NCBI GenBank assembly: GCA_028023455.1 | Contig: JAQFVV010006541.1 | Coordinates: 540,128 to 604,127, forward strand | Direction of reading: 5' to 3' | Source of the DNA: Epiperipatus broadwayi | Taxonomy: Eukaryota; Onychophora; Udeonychophora; Euonychophora; Peripatidae | DNA: 64,000 bases | Shown here: positions 12,833-23,539 of the stretch, in pieces | Numbering within the stretch: position 1 is the stretch's first letter | How the letters are laid out: each line of letters starts with the position of its first letter | Program-made: the position numbers and the translations under genes | The notes under the pieces: model-generated | Databases searched by the model: none | Told to the model about the DNA's origin: nothing | The model's input: only the letters and a program-made list of their open reading frames with translations

Positions 12833-13169
12833 CACCTTTACCTTGCTTAGCGATTGGCTACTTAACGATATTTCACAATAGCGGTCATCATCAATTTGTA
12901 CCCACTACTTCGATTTACAATCGATTATTCACTATAACGATCTTAAAAAAATTTTTTGGCAGCCATCTTGAATTTTGCGGCACTGATGATGACATGCAGA
13001 GAATAGATATTTTAAATTCATTTTATCCAAAAGCAAAAGTACATTACTGTAATTGTATAGCACATACAATATTTTATTCATAAAACACAATGTTAGTGCT
13101 GTATTCAGTATTTTAAATATAGAATGCATAAACTTAAAATATATAAAATATTACTAAATCTATAATACT

Positions 13170-13345
13170 ATATACATATAAGTGTTGAATGTCTTTAGAA
13201 AAATTAAACTTTATTTAAATATAATGTACAGTACTTGGATTATTTAAATAAAGTTTAACTTTTCTAGACATTCAGCACTTATATTAGATGATGAAAACAG
13301 TACAACTAAAATACCATCATCACAAACTTTCAGGAAAACACTAAA
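13170..13345. mobile_element. Family F hairpin element, nested
   Basis: ATATAAGTGTTGAATGTC and a segment ending TTTATTTAAATA are mirrored by the reverse complement just downstream, forming a hairpin at 13173-13287. The right flank, with GATGATG and CACAAACTTTCAGGAAAAC, matches the family F element at 58.5-59.0 kb. It sits inside the Tigger-like element. Confidence 0.65.
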
Positions 13346-13967
13346 TACTAATATTAAATTGTGTGTGTGTGTTCCTTAATTATGTACACCCAAGTGGTTT
13401 TAAATCAAAAGAAAAACATTTTAAAAAAAAAAAAGATAGCATTTAAAATAAGTGTTAATAAATAATTTTTCTACACGAACGGGGGGGAGGGGCATTATTA
13501 CATTACTAAAAATATACAGTAAGAATAATAAACTTAGCATATGTTTTAAAAAATTAGAAAAGTTAGATTTTTTTTCTTTTAAAATAAGTTGATTTTTTTT
13601 TCTAAAGTTGACTGATTTACATACACATTAAGCCTTTTGTTACTCTGGAGTACAATAATAAGTCTTTATGTTCAATTAAATAATTTATAATTAAACATTG
13701 TTTTTTAATTTGAATAATTTCACATAAGTAATAAACATAAATGTACAGTACTGTAATACAAACTTTAAAAAAAAGCTCTTCAGTATGGATTTTTTTTTCA
13801 TTACGATGAAAAACTTCTGCGGAAGAATATAAAAACTCTTAAATTCAAATTTAGTTTCACTTTCTCTTTCTTTTTGCTGTAGTGTACTTTTTAAACAGTG
13901 AAAATATGCATTTTTTTCCTAGTGATATAAAACTTCTTTTTAGATACCGTATTTAGTCATCATTGCC

Positions 13968-14084
13968 ATGAAAAAATCAAGAAAATCTTTGAGCTTGGAA
14001 ACCAATGTGGATATTTTACGTCGACTGGAACCGACCAATTTTTTTCACATAGACCTCCATTATAAATACATATTCTGTATATGA
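13968..14084 (+). pseudogene. Tigger/CENP-B-type HTH fragment
   Basis: Thirty-eight codons from ATG to TGA. The first twenty-one read 'MKKSRKSLSLETNVDILRRL' plus E, the pattern of the Psq helix-turn-helix at the N-terminus of Tigger/pogo transposases and CENP-B (basic start, SLxxKxxIxxxLE). After 'RRLE' the similarity stops and the frame soon ends. The second DNA-binding domain and the DDE core are absent, so this cannot be a working transposase. Confidence 0.65.
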
Positions 14085-14145
14085 TATTCTTGCTTAATGA
14101 TGAGTTTTTGAGAACCAAAAGCCATTGCTAAGCGGGGTAAAGGTG

Positions 14146-15703
14146 TACTATATTAACATGCCATTTTTGGAGAAGCTGCAGTTCGTAAGGATATTGTTGA
14201 AAGAAATGTAAACATTATGCTGATTCTGATACTACAATGAATCTTTTAACATTATAGTTGAATAATGATGATGATAATGTCTATTTATATTGTAAGACAG
14301 ATATACCCATTATAAAATACAAGAAGACACTGAATGGTTTAAACAAACATTTTGTTTAAACTATTCTTCCAAGTACCCTGAACTGAATCAGAAGAATATT
14401 TTTTTAGGGAGGTTGGAGCACTAAAATATGACTCTTGAAAACTGAAACATTTCCAAACATGGCAGCAGGATTACAAGAGATATAGAAATAAACATTCCTA
14501 GAACTATTTTTGAAAATACAGGGAACAAATGTGATTATGAGTCTAATGGAAGAATAAAATTAAAGCACAATTTTAATAGTAGTATTTTAAGTAGATCATT
14601 GTCTTTATATCATACATCCTTATTTGTAAATCTATTGTATGTTTATGTAAGCATAACTGCATTACATGCAGAATGTTTTCTATTTTAGGACAGTTAAAGT
14701 AATAAGTTGCATAAACAAGAGATGTTCTTTATTCAGCACTAATTACTAATTGTCATTTTTCAACACTCACCCCCTTTGCCAAGATAACTTTAGCATCTCA
14801 ATAATTTAATGTTATCTATAAAATATTTTAATACACTTTTCACATGCTGGGGATGATTAATATATACAGTGTGTCTCAAAAAAGATTGGTGATTGGTTCT
14901 GCCCCCAAGCTACCACAACATCATCTCCTTATACTAACTGTGACAATTGAATTGCATATTTTTTGCACATCTCCATCCTTTATCTACATGAATAACAATT
15001 ATTTCTTTATATCTGATTTTCATTTTGTCAGCTCAAGTTTTTGAAAATGAAAATAAAAGCAAAATGAGTAGAGATTTCATATCCAAGCTGTCATTAACGG
15101 TGATCTTTACTTGGTCAGAACATTCACAGATGAGCCAGGTTGACATTGAATTGAGAAAAAAAAGTGGCAGTCCAGTAATGATTGTATTTTTAGGCAGCCT
15201 TACTTAGAGATCTCCCACAGAAATAGAAGCAAACTAAAAAAGGTAGTCTAAAATACCCTTCCGCACCCAATCTGCCTTGGTTGTAATGTTGGTGGATTAC
15301 TCATTAAAGTGATAGAAACTTCTTAGAACACAGATGTTTCAGTGTATTACTAAAGCTTCATATCATAAATTTAATTTTATCTAAATGCAGATACATTGAT
15401 TATGCAAACTTGGTGCAATTTTATTATGACCTATATTGACATTCACAGTATTAGCTAAGAATCTGTTAACATTTAGGATCAAAATTACTGCTTTGAAATT
15501 AATTTTCTAGAAAAAAAAAATTAATATGACTTATAGATGACTATAATTATTTCCAGTAATGCTGAAAAACCAGTGAAAAAAAATTACATGGTGTTGGATT
15601 TTCTATAAAAATGTTTTATTAACTTCTATTGAATTCTTGATTGATTTTAATTCTAATTAAAAAAAGTTGATGTCATTATCTATCAGTAAACACTAGATAT
15701 TAT
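14146..15703. other. AT-rich spacer with unassigned short ORFs
   Basis: A 60-codon open stretch at 15025-15207 looks somewhat protein-like in composition, but I recognise no family. A possible transposon-end-like TACAGTGTGTCTCAAAAAAG at 14865 has no visible inverted partner. Confidence 0.4.
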
Positions 15704-16915
15704 CGTGCTATAAAATCCCTTTCTTCAAATTAACAGAATTCTGGATTTTGTCTTTACCAATGAAGATTATGGTTCATAACTGTAACTAATGGACATCATT
15801 TTTATTACTTTGGAGTATTCAAGCCAATAACCCAAACTTTAAAAACCTAAGGTATCAAACCCAAACTAACCCACTTGCAGTTACATAAACATGATGCCAA
15901 ACAGTTTCTATATATTATGTTATAGCATCTATAAGTCTCTTTTATCTTTTAGCTAAGAAGAGTAATAGCAACAGCAAGTCACGTGACTTCTTATATGACT
16001 AGAAATATTCTTCTGGGAGCAGTTATCTTCCCTCTTGTTTATGGCCATCTGTTTGAGTGATCACTGAAAACCAGCTAATGTATTGCTATAAAAACCCCAT
16101 CTTCACATCAGTTAAAAATAGAATGAACATAATTGCTATTAATAATGATAATGGAATCTATTGTAACAAGCTATAAAGGTTTCAAAGATGAAAAACAAAG
16201 TTTGTTTACTTTCAATAAAAAATATTTATAAAGATGGTGAAAAGTTTGCATACCTTTGTGTCTGTTATTTACTCATTTTTACTAATATATGATGAAAAAT
16301 CTACAAGTAAATTACTTGCTGTTAACAAGATCACATGACTGGTCCGCTTACTCATATGCTTGCAAGATCAATTCTCTTCTTGTTACTGTATATCCTACTA
16401 CTGCAAACATGAGCAAAGAAAGGATAGTGGCTGATATGATTTCCAAATTGGCATATCTTTATCTGGCTTTTTATTTTCTCACTGAGAATTTAAGATTTAA
16501 ATATGGATTTAATGCATATATAAAATTAGGGATATTTTACGTTTTTGCACTTTGTTAAGCTAAGAATTTGAAGTCTATAAAAGCCTTAAAATTTTAAGCT
16601 CAACGCAAATTATTTAAAAATAACTGTTCTTGCAAGCATATAAATAGACTGTTGTTATTCTTCATATCATTAAATACTAAAAAAGGCAATGATAATATAT
16701 GTTAATAAATAGAAACTGATTTGGTATCAGATCTATCTTAACTATGCAAGTGAGCTACTTGGGTTTGATATCTTAGGTCTTTTTATGTGTAGATATTGGC
16801 ATGAATATTACAAAGCATTAAAAGGAAACTTATAGATGCATAAATACATTAGTAGTCTTCATTGGTAAAGACAAAATCCAGAAATTGGTCAGTCTAAGAA
16901 AGAAATTTTTAAGCA
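15704..16915. mobile_element. 1.2 kb element with long terminal inverted repeats
   Basis: CTGGATTTTGTCTTTACC with ATGAAGA (about 15744-15770) recurs inverted at about 16854-16885. CCTAAGGTATCAAACCCAA (about 15845) recurs inverted at about 16765-16790. The imperfect inverted arms are about 190 bp each and enclose about 830 bp. The interior holds an 89-codon ORF (16289-16558) that I do not recognise. Probably a non-autonomous TIR transposon; the target duplication is not readable. Confidence 0.65.
16289..16558 (+). CDS. Unassigned 89-codon ORF inside the TIR element
   Basis: Starts at tandem ATG codons and ends TTTGCACTTTGTTAA. The product is rich in aromatic and aliphatic residues, with a hydrophobic stretch around 'LAYLYLAFYFL'. 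No recognised domain, and no AT-rich-genome start context that favours it. It may simply be an open stretch in a transposon interior. Confidence 0.15.
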   Translation: MMKNLQVNYLLLTRSHDWSAYSYACKINSLLVTVYPTTANMSKERIVADMISKLAYLYLAFYFLTENLRFKYGFNAYIKLGIFYVFALC

Positions 16916-17208
16916 CTACAAAGTTTAGATTCAGTGATTCTCGTGCTTATTAATTAATGTTAAAAAATAATAAGAAAACATTTGATCTTATATGTATATG
17001 TGAAAGTATATAAGAAAGTCATATGATGTTGCTGGTATATATTATAATTTTAAGTCAATAAACATCACATGACGACCATGTCTTATTCGTGTGTATAACT
17101 GTTGTTAAAACAGACAAAACTCACTATACGTATTGCCATACACAGCAAGCTAGAGTAATTAGTGGTGCCAAAAGGCTTGTGCATAAAATCCCCATCTAGT
17201 GCCTACTC

Positions 17209-17267
17209 ATCCAATATCCCCAGACTAGTTTCTGGCTTGTGGCCTTCATCAGTGAGGAGTGTTGGAT
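17209..17267 (-). ncRNA. Hammerhead ribozyme motif, family A unit 1
   Basis: Read on the minus strand: AUCCAA, CAC, UCCUCA, then CUGAUGA, the helix II hairpin AGGCCACAAGCCA, GAAA, then CUAGUC with the cleavage triplet GUC, then UGGGGA, UA, UUGGAU. UGGGGA pairs with UCCUCA (one G-U) and UUGGAU pairs with AUCCAA, giving a two-part helix I with an internal loop. ACUAGU in helix III is self-complementary, suiting a dimeric fold. The weak point is an A-A apposition closing helix II, where active hammerheads usually have G-C. Confidence 0.7.
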
Positions 17268-17662
17268 CTGAGAGCACTGCACCTAGATCTTAGGATCTAA
17301 TGCAACCCTCCAACAACCACCTTTTATCTCCATTTAACTACACAACTATGAGTCTTAAACTGAAAACACCTTAATGTTTTCAATCCAAACCCATTAGCTT
17401 ATATAGTCATATGGGTCTGAACCCAGTTTAGTACCCATACATTTTGGTGTGTTGGTTCTTTAATAACCATAGCCACCACTATCCTATTAGGCAGGATTGG
17501 TTTTAAGCCAATAAACATCACATGACCACCACCTCCAATGCTTGTGTATAACTGTTGTTAAAACAGGCAAAACTCACTATACGTATTGCCACACACAGCA
17601 AGCTAGAGTAATCAATGGATGTCAGAAGGCTTGTGCATAAAATCCCCATTTAGTGCTTACTC

Positions 17663-17721
17663 ATCCAATATCCCCTGACTAGTTTCTGGCTTGTGGCCTT
17701 CGTCAGTGAGAAGCCTTGGAT
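17663..17721 (-). ncRNA. Hammerhead ribozyme motif, family A unit 2
   Basis: Core on the minus strand is CUGACGA (the seventh position of the core is free), helix II AGGCCACAAGCCA, then GAAACUAGUC. Helix I is AGGGGA opposite UUCUCA plus UUGGAU/AUCCAA, with a mismatch at the first pair. Same helix II caveat as unit 1. Confidence 0.62.
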
Positions 17722-18200
17722 CTGAGAGCACTGCACCTAAATCTTAGGAATGCAACCCCCCCAGCAAACACCTTTTATCTCCAAACTACAAAACTATGAG
17801 TCTTAAACTGAAAACACCTTAATGTTTTCAATCCAAGCCCATTAGCTTATATAGTCATATGGGTCTGAACCCAGTTTAGTATCTATACATTTTGGTGTCT
17901 TTGGTTCTTTAATAACATATACAAGCATAAGAGGTGGTGGTCATGTGATGTTTATTGGCTTAAAACCAATCCTGCTTAATAGGATAGTGGTGGCTATGTT
18001 TATTAAAAAAACCAAAGACACCAAAATGTATGGATACTGAACTAGGTTTAAACCCATATGACTATATAAGCTAATGGGCTTAAATTGAAAACATTAAGGT
18101 CTTTTCAGTTTAAGACTCATAGTTTTGTAGTTAAATGGAGATAAAAGGTGGTTTCTGGAGTGTTGCATTAGATCCTAAGATCTAGATGCAATGCTCTCAG

Positions 18201-18259
18201 ATCCAAGGCTCCTCACTGACGAAGGCCACAAGCCAGAAACTAGTCTGGGGATGTTGGAT
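18201..18259 (+). ncRNA. Hammerhead ribozyme motif, family A inverted unit
   Basis: Plus strand: AUCCAA, GGC, UCCUCA, CUGACGA (18216-18222), AGGCCACAAGCCA, GAAAC (18236-18240), UAGUC, predicted cleavage after 18245, then UGGGGA and UUGGAU. Both halves of helix I pair. Because the array is palindromic, transcripts of either strand would contain a ribozyme. Confidence 0.7.
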
Positions 18260-18371
18260 GAGTAGGCACTAGATGGGGATTTTATGCACAAGCCTTCTGG
18301 AATCCATTGATTACTCTAGCTTGCTGTGTGTGGCAATACATATAGTGAGTTTTGCCTGTTTTAATATAATT

Positions 18372-19986
18372 CATTATCAAATTAAATATAATTTATCTTA
18401 AGTGATTTATGAAAGTGATAATAATAATAACAACAATAGCAATATCTACAGTTGTTGTAATAGCAATAATTAAATTGCTAGTTGCTTGTAGTGTAATGTA
18501 ACATTCAAACACCAAAAATGACAAACTAGACTTCAATCCAAACTGCTATTAGCTCTCGATTCCAATACTAATGTACTGAACTGTAAAATGCATAACTATT
18601 AATGAAAAAACAACTCTCATTGATTAATTGGATGAAACTGAATTATCTGTTATTTTGGTATTTCAATATCATGATCTTCTAAGTAACTAGCTATGCAATA
18701 TCCTGTTCTAAATTTGTTCTTTTATAATATATACAACACCTCTGGTCTGATCATTACAATTTTAAAAAGACGATAGAATTGTTTATTGCTCTGGAAATTC
18801 ATATGAAATTCCTATGTATGTATGTAGGTATGGTATGTAGGCATGTATGGTATGTACGTATGGTATGTAGGTATGTTAATGGCCCTTGAAATCTGGAATC
18901 ATTAAATTACACTGGACATTTTTTCCATGAAAGCAAAATTGATAAGATCAAGTTGTTTATTTTTAAGCAATGAAATGAAGCAATTTTTCCATCCCATTCC
19001 TCATCAATAATGAAATAAATTTATTATTATTTTTCTGTAACAAATCAAATCAATGACTTTTGATACTCAATAAGATATCTTACAGTTGAAACATAATGTA
19101 CTGTTGATTATGATATTAAAAGTTTCATTTTTATAAAGAAATTTAAACAGGGGAGAAGTGATTCATTAGTATCCATTTTTTAAAACAAAGTGTGCGTTTT
19201 GATGGAGAGGCGTAGTGGCAGATTCTAAATTTCATGGTCCATGATTTGCGGTCCTGTTTGGTTACTTCCGGTATTCCCGAGCAAGAAACTATTCAATTAT
19301 TGTTATTTGTTTTTATTAAACATAAATTGCAGTAATTATACATTTAAAATAATTATTCATAAAAATATTTTTTTTAAGTTTAGCCTAAGAAAAAAGATAG
19401 ATTAAATCAAATAAATAAATAAAATATTTATCTTTCTTAGTAGAGTTAAATATTAATTATCAATAAACGTATAAATTTGATTGGCATTATCATGTTAGAA
19501 AAATATTTCATACTGCAAAACATGACTTGCATTTATAAAAAAAAAAAAAATGTTTTAGCTTCAAACTTTTTTAAAAATCTAATCATTATGTGATGTCATG
19601 TGATGTGATGTGATACACTGTGACTTCTCCTTAAACGGAGTCAGGAATCTCTCAGTAACTATGCCCATAGAAACCTGTAATCCAGTACCACCTAGTGATA
19701 TTATTTAAAAGTAAATATGTTTAGCGATCTTTTTTATTTCCTAAAATTTTTTAGCAATGTACGAATAGCAAGTTATTTTAATTGTCTGCAACTTGAAAAA
19801 AATAATACAGAAAACTATCATATTAATTAAATCGATTTTCTATTACAAAGCAACCGACTGCATGATTAAAACAGTCAGTAGTTCAGATTATTTTCATTTG
19901 GTGTAAATTTTGTGAATGGTTTTGAAATATTTTATTCTATTTAGGTAAGATTTGAAATACAGGCATTCTTATATCCGGAACTTAAT
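18372..19986. other. AT-rich spacer with one GC-richer island
   Basis: Nothing recognised except the TATG microsatellite and a less AT-rich block at about 19188-19300 with CpGs and no clear ORF (see findings). Confidence 0.45.
18812..18876. repeat. Degenerate TATG/GGTA tandem repeat
   Basis: Repeats of TATGTATG followed by variants of GGTATGTATGTA and TATGGTATGTAG; a short impure tetranucleotide-derived minisatellite. Confidence 0.8.
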
Positions 19987-19996
19987 TGTAAATATA

Positions 19997-20191
19997 TATG
20001 TGTGGGAGATGATAATCTAGACTAACTGATGAGTGCTGTAGCACGAAATATGTATATTGATGATTATTTACCTTTTCTACATGTGTGTGGTCATGTGTAT
20101 CAGTAGTATGAGATAGTGTGGATACTTGAAGGTTGCTTGAAAGTCTGAGTTCAAATCCTCTAAATTTCTATTTAGATAAAGAAATGTACTA
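19997..20191 (+). mobile_element. Family B element, compact copy
   Basis: Starts just upstream of the hammerhead (TGTGGGAGATGATAATC) and ends after the tRNA-like block with GAGTTCAAATCC. TGTAAATATA at 19987-19996 and 20192-20201 is a candidate 10 bp target duplication. The copy contains the best-formed helix II of the family. Confidence 0.75.
20013..20066 (+). ncRNA. Hammerhead ribozyme motif, family B
   Basis: CUGAUGA at 20026-20032, helix II GUGC-UGUA-GCAC with a proper G-C closing pair, GAAA at 20045-20048, then UAUGUAUA. Helix III is the near-palindrome AUAUGUAU and the cleavage triplet is AUA (predicted cut after 20056). Helix I is UAAUC/GAUUA plus UAA/UUG around an internal loop. All invariant core positions of the hammerhead consensus are present. 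Confidence 0.78.
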
Positions 20192-20201
20192 TGTAAATAT
20201 A

Positions 20202-22439
20202 ATATACTGATATGACTTCAAATCATTCATAAACTTCTAAAATCAAGACATATGTTATCAGAGAAAAGAACTTAAAATTTTTATCACTATCATGGGTTAA
20301 GATTAATTTAAGCAAGATTTTTATTTAAGCTTAAATATTCACACCATAAAATGCATCGTGTATATATAAATATTTTGAAAAAAAAAGTAAAAAAAAAAAA
20401 GTTGCACACAGTTCAAGAAATGTTTATAATTTAATATCATTATTTGATGTGTCATATTTCTATTTTGATTTTTACTAAAATATGCTGACTTCTAGATTTT
20501 TATCACACTAATAAATTTAATGCTTTATTTTTTAAAATAAACATATCATTAAAAAAAGTATGGAGGAGAAGGAATTAATCTTTAAAACAATGATACAAGT
20601 TAATGCCTTATTCAATATGTATTTAAACTAAGAATTCCAATGATAGTAACATTTAACATTCCAGATGTTTACTTATATGCTTCCAAGAGCAGTTCAGTTA
20701 CCTTAATCTTACTCTAGAGTCAAACTCGAGTAATCAGTTAACATCGCTGATTGTCCTAGAATAGAATGAAGATAAGTAATCATGATAATCATATACTTAT
20801 TTAATTTGGATTTGTTTAAGACTTCAGGATGAAGAGTTAAAATGAGTTCCAGATGAAAGTGAGTCATTACTTAGAAAGATTAGTAAACCAATAAATTTAG
20901 ATTTCTAGCTCAAGTGGAGATGAAAAATTCAGTGTTTTTAAATTTTTTTTTTTTCTGAAATTATCCATAGCATGCTTTTATTAATTACCTATAACAACCA
21001 AATATTCAACATAATTTATTTATCTGCTATGTTGTAATATATATATATATAAATTAAATAATCAATCTAGATAAGACTGAAATAAACAGCTAATGATAAT
21101 TTTACTAAAATATTTATCTAACCAGCTATCATCTCAATTGAGACCCTTTCAAGATATTTAATTTATTGTATACAACTGGCACTATTAGTTAATTCACTTA
21201 AAGTTTGCACTATTGAAGCTAGTACATACTTTCATCATTTATAACAGTTATTTTGAATTTTGTCTCACTAAAATTAAATTGTTTATCATTGCCTCAAAAC
21301 AACTTTATATTATAGAAACTATTCATGTATGTAAATTAGTATTTTATAATTGTTGAATGCTTTTGACTTTATCTAGAAGATGCATTTTTGGAATTTGGAA
21401 TAAAATAAAAATTAAATAAATCTAAAAAATGCCAGTAAATAGATTTAAAGTACTTCATAAACTGCAGTCTTCAAACCTGCTAGAAAGCAGTGATTCTATT
21501 TTCTGAGTGAAGCTCATTCTTACACAGTAGGAAAAAGGCATGCTCACAAAATGAAGATTTCTAAATTGGTTTTGAAAGAAAAAACATTTCTTTAGCTTTC
21601 ACAAATAAAAGTCATGAACAAATGTTCCCTCTAAAATGTAGCAATTTTGAAAGCCTGGGGACTGGTCAGTGGCTTCTGAATGCTCCAGATATTGCAATGT
21701 TTGAAGTAGTCATCCATTAGTTTTTACATTTAAACACATAAAGTTGAATCCAAATGAATAATTTTGATAAAAAAGATTAATAAATAGAATCGATCGGTAC
21801 ATGCCATGGGGAATGAAATATTGCCATGAATTTAAGTTTAAGTGTGCTGCCAAATCAACTAAACATATATTCCAGTACCACTACATTTTGGCCTACATAT
21901 AAAAGCGATGACTGGGCACTGCCTTACCTCTGTTATCCATTGCCACAGCAGGATGTGTGACTCAACAAGACCTGCAGTGTGAATGTGATGAGATTCTTTT
22001 TGTTGTTTTAATTTTTAAAAAACTTCATCTAATATGTAAATATTTTATATTAGGCCCTACAAATGTTGCAACATTCTGCACAGCAATCTATTCTTCATCA
22101 AGTCCAATTTAAAAACAAAAAAAAAAAATTAAATCTGAATGGCTCTCTTGATTAGTTGAAACTGAAATGCCATCTTTATCAAAAATTATAACTACTCTAT
22201 TAAACTTGGTGATGTTTTTAGTTATCAATGCAATAAAGGTGGTAGCATTTGTTAAATTTGCTTCCAATCAAATTATTACCAGAAAAATGGGCTAAATGAA
22301 AAATAGACTATGTAAAGGAATATTTAAGCCAAAAAATTATACAGATTCAGTTATTGCCATCCAGAATAAAATCAATGGAGGAATTTTGAGAATTTTAACT
22401 GAAATATTGGAAAATCGTAATCTTGGATCAGGAAATACT
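20202..22439. other. AT-rich spacer
   Basis: No supported gene. A TATA-like ACATATAAAAGC at about 21894 is followed by a less AT-rich stretch to about 21990; no ORF follows it. Confidence 0.45.
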
Positions 22440-23110
22440 GAATGCAGACAAAAATCTAATTAAAAATTATAATAGACAATGATATCCTAGCAATTATAAT
22501 CAATTTGTCAATGCTTCCTGTGACATTTATAGATAAACATGGAGGAAAATATGTTAATATTCCTCAATCATATTGTAGCAAAAATTAATCTTTCAAATTT
22601 ATTGAATGTATAATTTAATCATACATGAGATTATTGATGAAGGTGAAGAATCTTCATTTTTATTGTTTGATAGTTGATGAAAGTAAGAATATTTTGGCAG
22701 GAAAAAAAATATTATATATAAAATACTGATCAAAATTTGAATCTAGTTATCAGGAAAATTTGATGGCTTATTGCATGTCATAATCATTCTACTATAATAG
22801 GAGTAAAAAGTTATATAGAGGAAATAACCTTGATCTGCAAAAGAGGATTATGTTAACTCTTCAATGCTAGAAAAAACAAACAGTGTGGCTTCTCATCTAA
22901 AAGATATTTCACATTTAGTTCTACAGCATTGTGTAGCTCACAGGTAAAATCTAGCGAATAGATGTTACATGAAAACAGGTTCCATTTATTTAGAATATTG
23001 AAATCATTTTAAAGACAATATATTCAATGGTTATTAGATCATTTACATGAATTGAAAAACTTAAAGAAATGACCCTTCAGAAATTAATGTTATATCATTC
23101 TGATCTCTCA
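22440..23110 (+). pseudogene. Decayed hAT-like (ZNF862/DUF4371-type) transposase
   Basis: Continuous reading at about 22879-23010 gives 'NSVASHLKDISHLVLQ' then 'HCVAHR', a stop, 'NLANRCYMKTG' and 'HFKDNIFNGY'. The HCVAHRLNL block is a hallmark of hAT-type transposases and their domesticated zinc-finger relatives; the stop replaces the usual leucine. Upstream, a 'LIVDESKNI'-like piece (about 22660-22690) matches the usual DExTD segment. Multiple stops and frame changes mean it is dead. No zinc-finger N-terminus or C-terminal dimerisation region is visible. Confidence 0.7.
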
Positions 23111-23390
23111 ACGCAGTAAGATAGATATTTAGATATTTTATACTAAATGCTCTGGTAAAACAATTATTATATTTTAATAAGTTACTGCACAGTACAAGTT
23201 GAAGAATTTAACCACCCAATAAATAAATATTATTTAAAAAAACTCTCAAAAACCCATAATATTAAATGGCATGTGTGATTCTTCAAAATATATTTGCATA
23301 ATTATTAGTATTAAACAAAACCTTGCACAGAACTAATTTATCTTAGTGTGATATAAACCTATTATTATAAAGTGCTGAAAACTTTCTTAT

Positions 23391-23539
23391 TCAAATGGAA
23401 GTCAATCCTGGATAATATGCTATTTCTTAAATATTCTAATTCTTCGTGCAGGTGTATATAGAACGTACTGGCAGAAGAGTACGTGAAGATTTATAATATT
23501 TAAGAAGTAGCGCATTATCAGAGATTGACTTCCGTTTGA
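23391..23539. mobile_element. 149 bp MITE
   Basis: TCAAATGGAAGTCAATC at the left is mirrored by GATTGACTTCCGTTTGA at the right. The inner GCTATTTCTTAAATATT also pairs with its inverted counterpart, giving about 65-70 bp arms and a short loop. Non-coding. I see no second copy in the window. Confidence 0.75.

Larger units (their letters stand above)
12833..14145 (+). mobile_element. Deleted Tigger/pogo-like DNA transposon
   Basis: Starts TA|CACCTTTACCTTGCTTAGC and ends with the inverted counterpart GCTAAGCGGGGTAAAGGTG|TA, giving short terminal inverted repeats flanked by TA, the target of Tc1/mariner/pogo elements. Inside lies a fragment encoding a Psq/CENP-B-type helix-turn-helix (13968-14084). 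No DDE catalytic domain is visible. The element has lost most of the transposase and carries an unrelated hairpin insertion (13170-13345). The fragment lies close to the right end yet reads toward it, which suggests rearrangement as well as deletion. Confidence 0.65.
17050..18364. mobile_element. Family A array: two direct units plus one inverted unit
   Basis: Unit 1 starts near 17055 and unit 2 near 17514, a 459 bp period, head to tail. From about 17925 an inverted copy returns to the family 3' end GAGTTTTGCCTGTTTTA. The whole is a palindrome of about 1.3 kb. Each unit carries one hammerhead region (minus strand in the direct units, plus strand in the inverted one), and in all three the CUGANGA, GAAA and GUC elements are intact. 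A 7 bp repeat, TATAATT, at 17043-17049 and 18365-18371 may be the target duplication. Tandem direct units with a partial inverted unit are typical of Penelope-like elements. Confidence 0.85.

Noticed and set aside
12754-13083. 109-codon plus-strand ORF with a hydrophobic N-terminus
   Set aside because: It runs across the left end of the Tigger-like transposon, so the hydrophobic start and the rest come from different sequences.
14865-14885. TACAGTGTGTCTCAAAAAAG as a mariner-like terminal repeat
   Set aside because: No inverted partner within several kilobases and no TA-flanked counterpart.
17050-18364. CRISPR array
   Set aside because: Repeat units are about 460 bp with inverted copies, no short regular repeats or spacers, and the context is eukaryotic.
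21894-21990. TATA-containing promoter with a downstream gene
   Set aside because: No ORF, splice signal or known motif follows; a single TATA-like string is expected by chance in AT-rich DNA.
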